64,000 nt of DNA from Klebsiella michiganensis (lineage in GTDB: Bacteria; Pseudomonadota; Gammaproteobacteria; Enterobacterales; Enterobacteriaceae): NCBI RefSeq assembly GCF_002925905.1, contig NZ_PRDB01000004.1:1-64000 (forward strand). Direction: 5' to 3'. This document shows positions 60,316 to 64,000 of the stretch, in pieces; positions within the stretch are counted from its first letter, which is position 1; each line of letters starts with the position of its first letter. The notes beneath the pieces were generated by a model. It made no database searches, was not told where the DNA came from, and worked only from the letters and a program-made list of their open reading frames with translations. Both the position numbers and the translations under genes were made by a program.

Positions 60316-60473
60316 CGGTAGCCCGGACAGATGCGCAGCATCGCCTCCGGGTTATTCTTCAGCATCCTGCGGCCTTCCCCCGGGGGCGGCGCGATGCGCC
60401 TTGCCCGGGCTACAAATGCCGCAGGTAACGAGAACCGCAGCCCGGATAAGGCGCTCACCGCCGCAATCCGGGG
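60316..60473. repeat. Cluster of three REP units (BIME-like)
   Basis: Three REP-type palindromes occur in a row in alternating orientation. GTAGCCCGGA...CCTCCGGG covers 60318-60351. GGGGGCGGC...GCCCGGGCTAC covers about 60380-60413. CAGCCCGGATAAGGCGC...ATCCGGGG covers about 60438-60472. They lie between the aminotransferase start and the gss stop. Confidence 0.8.
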
Positions 60474-60479
60474 CCAAAC

Positions 60480-62351
60480 TTAACGGCTATCTGTGTCTTT
60501 TAGCACGATTAACGGCTCAATATCGCTCTCTTTTTTAACTACCAGAGAATCATCTCCGCGCAGGCAGGTCCCGCCGTAGTTACCGCCGACGGTGAAGGTG
60601 CAAACCTGGATGTATTTGCCATCCACTTTTGGCAGGCACCATAGCTGCTGGTAGATATTTTTGCGGTCGAAAAACTGGCCGCTGGTTTTATCCAGCACTT
60701 CGTCCTGCGGGCCAATCAGGTCGATATTGTTGCCGCAGCGGCCCGAAATAGGCTTAACCGCATAGCCGCTTTCCGCCAGCTGCTCGTTGACCACAAAATC
60801 CGTATCCAGAAGATAGCGATGATTGGGGAACAGCGACCACAGCACCGGCAAAATCGCCTTGTTGCCGGGGATGACCGTCCACAGCGGCTCGAAGACTAAT
60901 ACTTCCGGGCGCAGCAGAACGTCTATCAGGCGCACTTCATTATTCGGGTGTCCGGTACGTATCGGCACCGCCGCGTACTCATCGGCGCTGACTTCCCGCA
61001 CCTGCTCAATGGCGGTCTCCCATGCCCAGGTTTTCCAGACGCAGTTGACCAGACGACCGTCGGCATCAATCAGCTGCCCGGCGGCATCCCAGCGCAGCTC
61101 ATCCAGGCCAAACAGAATTTTGCTCTCGAAGCCGGCCTGGGTCAGCGAGCGCTGGATAAACTGCGCGTGGTAGTTCTCCTCCAGATCCTTATCCTGCATG
61201 ATGTGCACGAATGGGCGCGCCCGGCTGTGCTTCCACGCTCCGGCCAGCTCATCCAGCAGATTTTCCGCCGGGTTGTGACCGGTGCCGTAGTAGCCCTGCT
61301 TCAGCCACTGCTCGAGGATCAGCCCGCCTTCGGTATGGCAGGACGCGGAATCGGCGTTGTACTCATACACCTTGAGCCCGCGCTCATCCATACAAAAATC
61401 CATGCGGCCGGTAATCATATGATGGCGACGGCGCTGCCACGAGAGGCGCAGACGCGGCCAGAGAATTTTCGGAATATCGAACAGCGCCAGCAGGCTGTCA
61501 TCCTTCATCACCTTGTCGGTGGCGTGCAGGTACATCAGATGCAGCTCATTGGTGGCTTTGATAAGCTCCTGCTCGGCGCTTTCGGTGATGGTGAAATACT
61601 GGTAAGGGTCTTTATTGATGACGTGGCCGTTGGCTTCCACGTAGGCTTTTTGCAGCGAATCTTTCTCGTTGAGCCAGTTGCCGCGGTATTGGCCTTTATT
61701 CGGCAGACGCGCGCCTTTGATGGCCATCGCCTCACCCGGCAGCACCGGCTGCGGCAGGCTGTGCTCGGTATCGGCGGTTTGGATCATCCAGCCGAGGATT
61801 TCGGTATCGGCAAAGGTGTCTTTAATCGTGTAGAGGCCGTTTTTCACTTCCAGCGTCAGCTCGCGGGTCCACTGCTGGCCCTGCGGCAGCGGCGAGTGAA
61901 TGACGTTCTGTTCGGCGATCCTGACCTTATTCCCTATCAGTTGCGTAATCACCGCCACGTGGCCCGTGTGCTTAAACTCGCCGCCTTTCTGCCAGATCAG
62001 CAGTGAGCCGGCGAGAGGCGGACGGCGGGAGCCGTTGGCGAACGCCTGCAGCGGCAGAATATTGTCGTTGACCACCTCGCGGAGAAAACGCAGGGAGAAG
62101 ATTTCGTAGGCCATGCCGACATCGGTGAAAACAAAACCGTAGGTGAGGAACAGAAAGCGGCGCGCGAACTCCACGCACTGCCATTTGTGCCCCATATACT
62201 CATTACCGATATAGCTGCGGAACGTGGCGTCATCCGGATAATCTTGCGGATTTAAGCTACTGTAATTAGAAGAATAAATCGCCACGCCGCCCGGTGCGTA
62301 GCCTAATAGTGTACCAAACGGGGCGTCACTGCTTGTGGAACCTTTGCTCAT
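60480..62351 (-). CDS. gss: Bifunctional glutathionylspermidine synthetase/amidase
   Basis: This 623-residue protein matches E. coli Gss (619). The N-terminal amidase (about residues 1-205) is a CHAP domain with its catalytic Cys in KWQCVEFARRF (Cys58) and His in HTGHVAVITQ. The C-terminal ATP-grasp synthetase (about 210-623) has CMDERGLKVYEYNADSASCH near 320 and RCGNNIDL near 545. It joins glutathione to spermidine and also hydrolyses the product, which links the polyamine and glutathione genes in this window. It is divergent from the DsbA-fold gene, with about 200 bases between. Confidence 0.96.
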   Translation of the reverse strand: MSKGSTSSDAPFGTLLGYAPGGVAIYSSNYSSLNPQDYPDDATFRSYIGNEYMGHKWQCVEFARRFLFLTYGFVFTDVGMAYEIFSLRFLREVVNDNILPLQAFANGSRRPPLAGSLLIWQKGGEFKHTGHVAVITQLIGNKVRIAEQNVIHSPLPQGQQWTRELTLEVKNGLYTIKDTFADTEILGWMIQTADTEHSLPQPVLPGEAMAIKGARLPNKGQYRGNWLNEKDSLQKAYVEANGHVINKDPYQYFTITESAEQELIKATNELHLMYLHATDKVMKDDSLLALFDIPKILWPRLRLSWQRRRHHMITGRMDFCMDERGLKVYEYNADSASCHTEGGLILEQWLKQGYYGTGHNPAENLLDELAGAWKHSRARPFVHIMQDKDLEENYHAQFIQRSLTQAGFESKILFGLDELRWDAAGQLIDADGRLVNCVWKTWAWETAIEQVREVSADEYAAVPIRTGHPNNEVRLIDVLLRPEVLVFEPLWTVIPGNKAILPVLWSLFPNHRYLLDTDFVVNEQLAESGYAVKPISGRCGNNIDLIGPQDEVLDKTSGQFFDRKNIYQQLWCLPKVDGKYIQVCTFTVGGNYGGTCLRGDDSLVVKKESDIEPLIVLKDTDSR

Positions 62352-62558
62352 TTAGCCTGACCTCAAATTAATGCAGCCCGGGCAGTTGGCGAAACAAAAC
62401 TCCCTCTTCTTATCCTGCCGCAGGCACTTACCAGACAGAGGTGGAATGATGATACCACTCATTCGATTCGCTAATCGTGCCCTTAAGGAAAATAAGCCTG
62501 CGCCCCCGGGCAAAAGTGATATCGTTATTTGAGATAAAAAAACAATCAGGAGTCGACA

Positions 62559-63119
62559 ATGAGCACACCATCGCATCTGACCGCCCAACCGCTGGTCTGG
62601 GGGCATGGCCCCCGCACCTTTGAGGTGTTCCTCGAACCCACCTGTCCTTTCTCCGTGCGGGCATTTAATAAGCTTGATGACCTGCTGGATGAAGTTGGCG
62701 CGGATAACGTGACGATCAAAATTCGTCTGCAGTCTCAACCGTGGCATCTGTTTTCCGGCGTCATCGTCCGCTGCATTCTCGCAGCCTCAACCCTGCCGCA
62801 CGGCCGCGAGCAGGCGCATAAGGTGCTTAAAGCCGTCGCCGACCACCGTGAAGAGTTTGAGTTTACCGACCACTGCAGCGGGCCGAACATGAACGCCACG
62901 CCGCAGCAGATTATCGAGCGTATCGAACGCTATAGCCACGTCTCGCTGGCCGCGGCGTTTGCCCGCCCGGAGCTGCAAAACGAGATCAAATGGCATAGCA
63001 AGTACGCGCGCCAGAACGGCATCCACGTGTCGCCGACCTTTGTGGTTAACGGCCTGGTGCAGGCGGATCTCGGCAGCGGCGACGACGTCAGCGTATGGGC
63101 CGCGCGGATTCTGGCTTAG
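62559..63119 (+). CDS. DsbA-fold thioredoxin-like protein with CPFS motif
   Basis: This 186-residue cytosolic protein has a thioredoxin/DsbA-type fold. The active-site position is PTCPFS (about residues 28-33), so only one of the two usual Cys residues is present (CxxS). A cis-Pro loop HVSPTFVVNG lies near 154-163. The second Cys lies in a helix (IVRCILAA) and a third in DHCSGPN. CxxS proteins cannot do the normal dithiol exchange but can bind glutathione or act as monothiol reductases. It lies between gss and yghU, both glutathione-related. The Shine-Dalgarno is AGGAG at 62549-62553. Confidence 0.8.
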   Translation: MSTPSHLTAQPLVWGHGPRTFEVFLEPTCPFSVRAFNKLDDLLDEVGADNVTIKIRLQSQPWHLFSGVIVRCILAASTLPHGREQAHKVLKAVADHREEFEFTDHCSGPNMNATPQQIIERIERYSHVSLAAAFARPELQNEIKWHSKYARQNGIHVSPTFVVNGLVQADLGSGDDVSVWAARILA

Positions 63120-63191
63120 TACGACTCTCCCGCGCCGGCGCGGTAACGCCAGCGACACGACATCAACACCTCACTAAAAAGGCAGATCAGC

Positions 63192-64000
63192 ATGTCAGAG
63201 AATAACTACCAGCCACCTAAAGTGTGGGAATGGAAGCAAAACAACGGCGGCGCATTCGCCAATATCAACCGTCCCGTCTCCGGCGCAACGCACGATCGGG
63301 AGCTGCCGGTGGGCGCGCATCCGCTTCAGCTCTATTCGCTGGGGACGCCCAACGGCCAGAAAGTGACCATTATGCTGGAAGAGCTGCTGGCGTTAGGCGT
63401 CAGCGGCGCGGAGTACGACGCCTGGCTGATTCGCATCGGCGAAGGCGATCAGTTCTCCAGCGGCTTTGTCGAGGTTAATCCGAACTCAAAAATCCCCGCG
63501 CTCCGCGACCACTCCACCACTCCGCCGACCCGCGTTTTTGAATCCGGCAGCATCCTGCTCTATCTGGCGGAAAAGTTCGGCTTCTTCCTGCCCAAAGATC
63601 CGGCAGGCCGCGCCGAAACCCTCAACTGGCTGTTCTGGCTGCAGGGCTCGGCCCCGTTCCTCGGCGGCGGCTTTGGCCACTTCTTCAGCTATGCGCCGGT
63701 GAAAATCGAATACGCGATCGACCGCTTTACGATGGAAGCCAAGCGCCAGCTTGACGTGCTGGACAAGCAGCTTGCCCGCGGCCGTTTTGTGGCAGGAGAG
63801 GAGTACACCATCGCCGACATGGCCATCTGGCCGTGGTACGGCAACGTGGTGCTGGGGAATGTTTACAACGCCGCCGAGTTCCTGGATGCCGGTAGCTATA
63901 AAAACGTGCTGCGCTGGGCGCAGGATGTGGGTAAGCGCCCCGCCGTTCAGCGCGGGCGGATGGTTAACCGCACCTCAGGCCCGCTCAACGAGCAGCTTCA
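63192..64000 (+). CDS. yghU: YghU, Nu-class glutathione transferase, 3'-truncated by window edge
   Basis: The frame from the ATG at 63192 is open to the end of the window, giving about 269 of the roughly 288 residues expected from E. coli YghU. LYSLGTPNGQKVTIMLEELL (about residues 47-66) starts the thioredoxin fold, with NSKIPAL and FESGSILLYLAEKFG as glutathione-binding segments and YTIADMAIWPW in the helical domain. YghU binds two glutathione molecules and has disulfide reductase activity. It follows the DsbA-fold gene by 72 bases and may share its transcript. Confidence 0.95.
   Translation, partial: MSENNYQPPKVWEWKQNNGGAFANINRPVSGATHDRELPVGAHPLQLYSLGTPNGQKVTIMLEELLALGVSGAEYDAWLIRIGEGDQFSSGFVEVNPNSKIPALRDHSTTPPTRVFESGSILLYLAEKFGFFLPKDPAGRAETLNWLFWLQGSAPFLGGGFGHFFSYAPVKIEYAIDRFTMEAKRQLDVLDKQLARGRFVAGEEYTIADMAIWPWYGNVVLGNVYNAAEFLDAGSYKNVLRWAQDVGKRPAVQRGRMVNRTSGPLNEQL

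Overview
The window is a chromosomal segment of an enteric bacterium of the order Enterobacterales, most likely Klebsiella/Raoultella or a close relative. Most genes lie in the order known from the 62-64 minute region of Escherichia coli: argP, scpA-argK-scpB-scpC, ygfI, yggE, argO, mscS, fbaA, pgk, epd, tktA, loiP, speB, speA, yqgB, metK, galP, sprT, endA, rsmE, gshB, yqgE, ruvX, yggR, yggS, yggT, yggU, rdgB, hemW, yggN, yggL, trmB, mutY, yggX, mltC, nupG, speC, yqgA, pheV. The proteins match the remembered E. coli ones closely in sequence and length. Coding sequence is GC-rich. The cystathionine beta-synthase / gamma-lyase pair after pheV and the REP style point to Klebsiella rather than Escherichia. 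The genus call is inference.

Layout. 1-7.2 kb: the lysine/arginine regulator argP (cut by the left edge) and the vitamin B12-dependent succinate-to-propionate operon scpA-argK-scpB-scpC with its convergent LysR gene ygfI. 7.3-13.4 kb, minus strand: yggE, argO, mscS, then the central-carbon operon epd-pgk-fbaA with Cra-like and CRP-like sites. 13.7-16.8 kb: an accessory operon coding a PPC/DUF296 protein and a four-gene ECF-type transporter, placed where E. coli has other genes. 16.9-28.4 kb: tktA, loiP, polyamine genes speB/speA (with small yqgB), metK, galP with GalR/CRP-like sites, sprT, endA. 28.5-36.7 kb: rsmE, gshB, yqgE-ruvX, an orphan CsgD-like regulator, yggR, and the plus-strand run yggS-yggT-yggU-rdgB-hemW. 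37.0-39.8 kb: a DctPQM TRAP transporter where E. coli has yggM-ansB. 39.9-49.2 kb: yggN, yggL-trmB, mutY-yggX-mltC, nupG, speC, yqgA and tRNA-Phe.

Beyond the tRNA, order no longer follows E. coli. This variable stretch (49.4-60.5 kb) holds a SLC13/DASS anion transporter, a reverse-transsulfuration pair, a LysR gene divergent from an SDR-fold protein without the usual catalytic residues, a small membrane-anchored protein, an outer-membrane autotransporter whose passenger is a tyrosine-phosphatase-like domain, two tiny genes and a 2-aminoadipate-type aminotransferase. The right end (60.5-64 kb) carries a REP cluster, the glutathionylspermidine synthetase/amidase gene gss, a DsbA-fold protein and yghU (cut by the edge), which together suggest thiol handling.

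The points most worth following are the phosphatase autotransporter, the ECF transporter whose two ATPases carry complementary defects, the orphan CsgD-like regulator, and the uncharacterised small genes near 58.5 kb. I saw no CRISPR array, insertion sequence, integrase or prophage.
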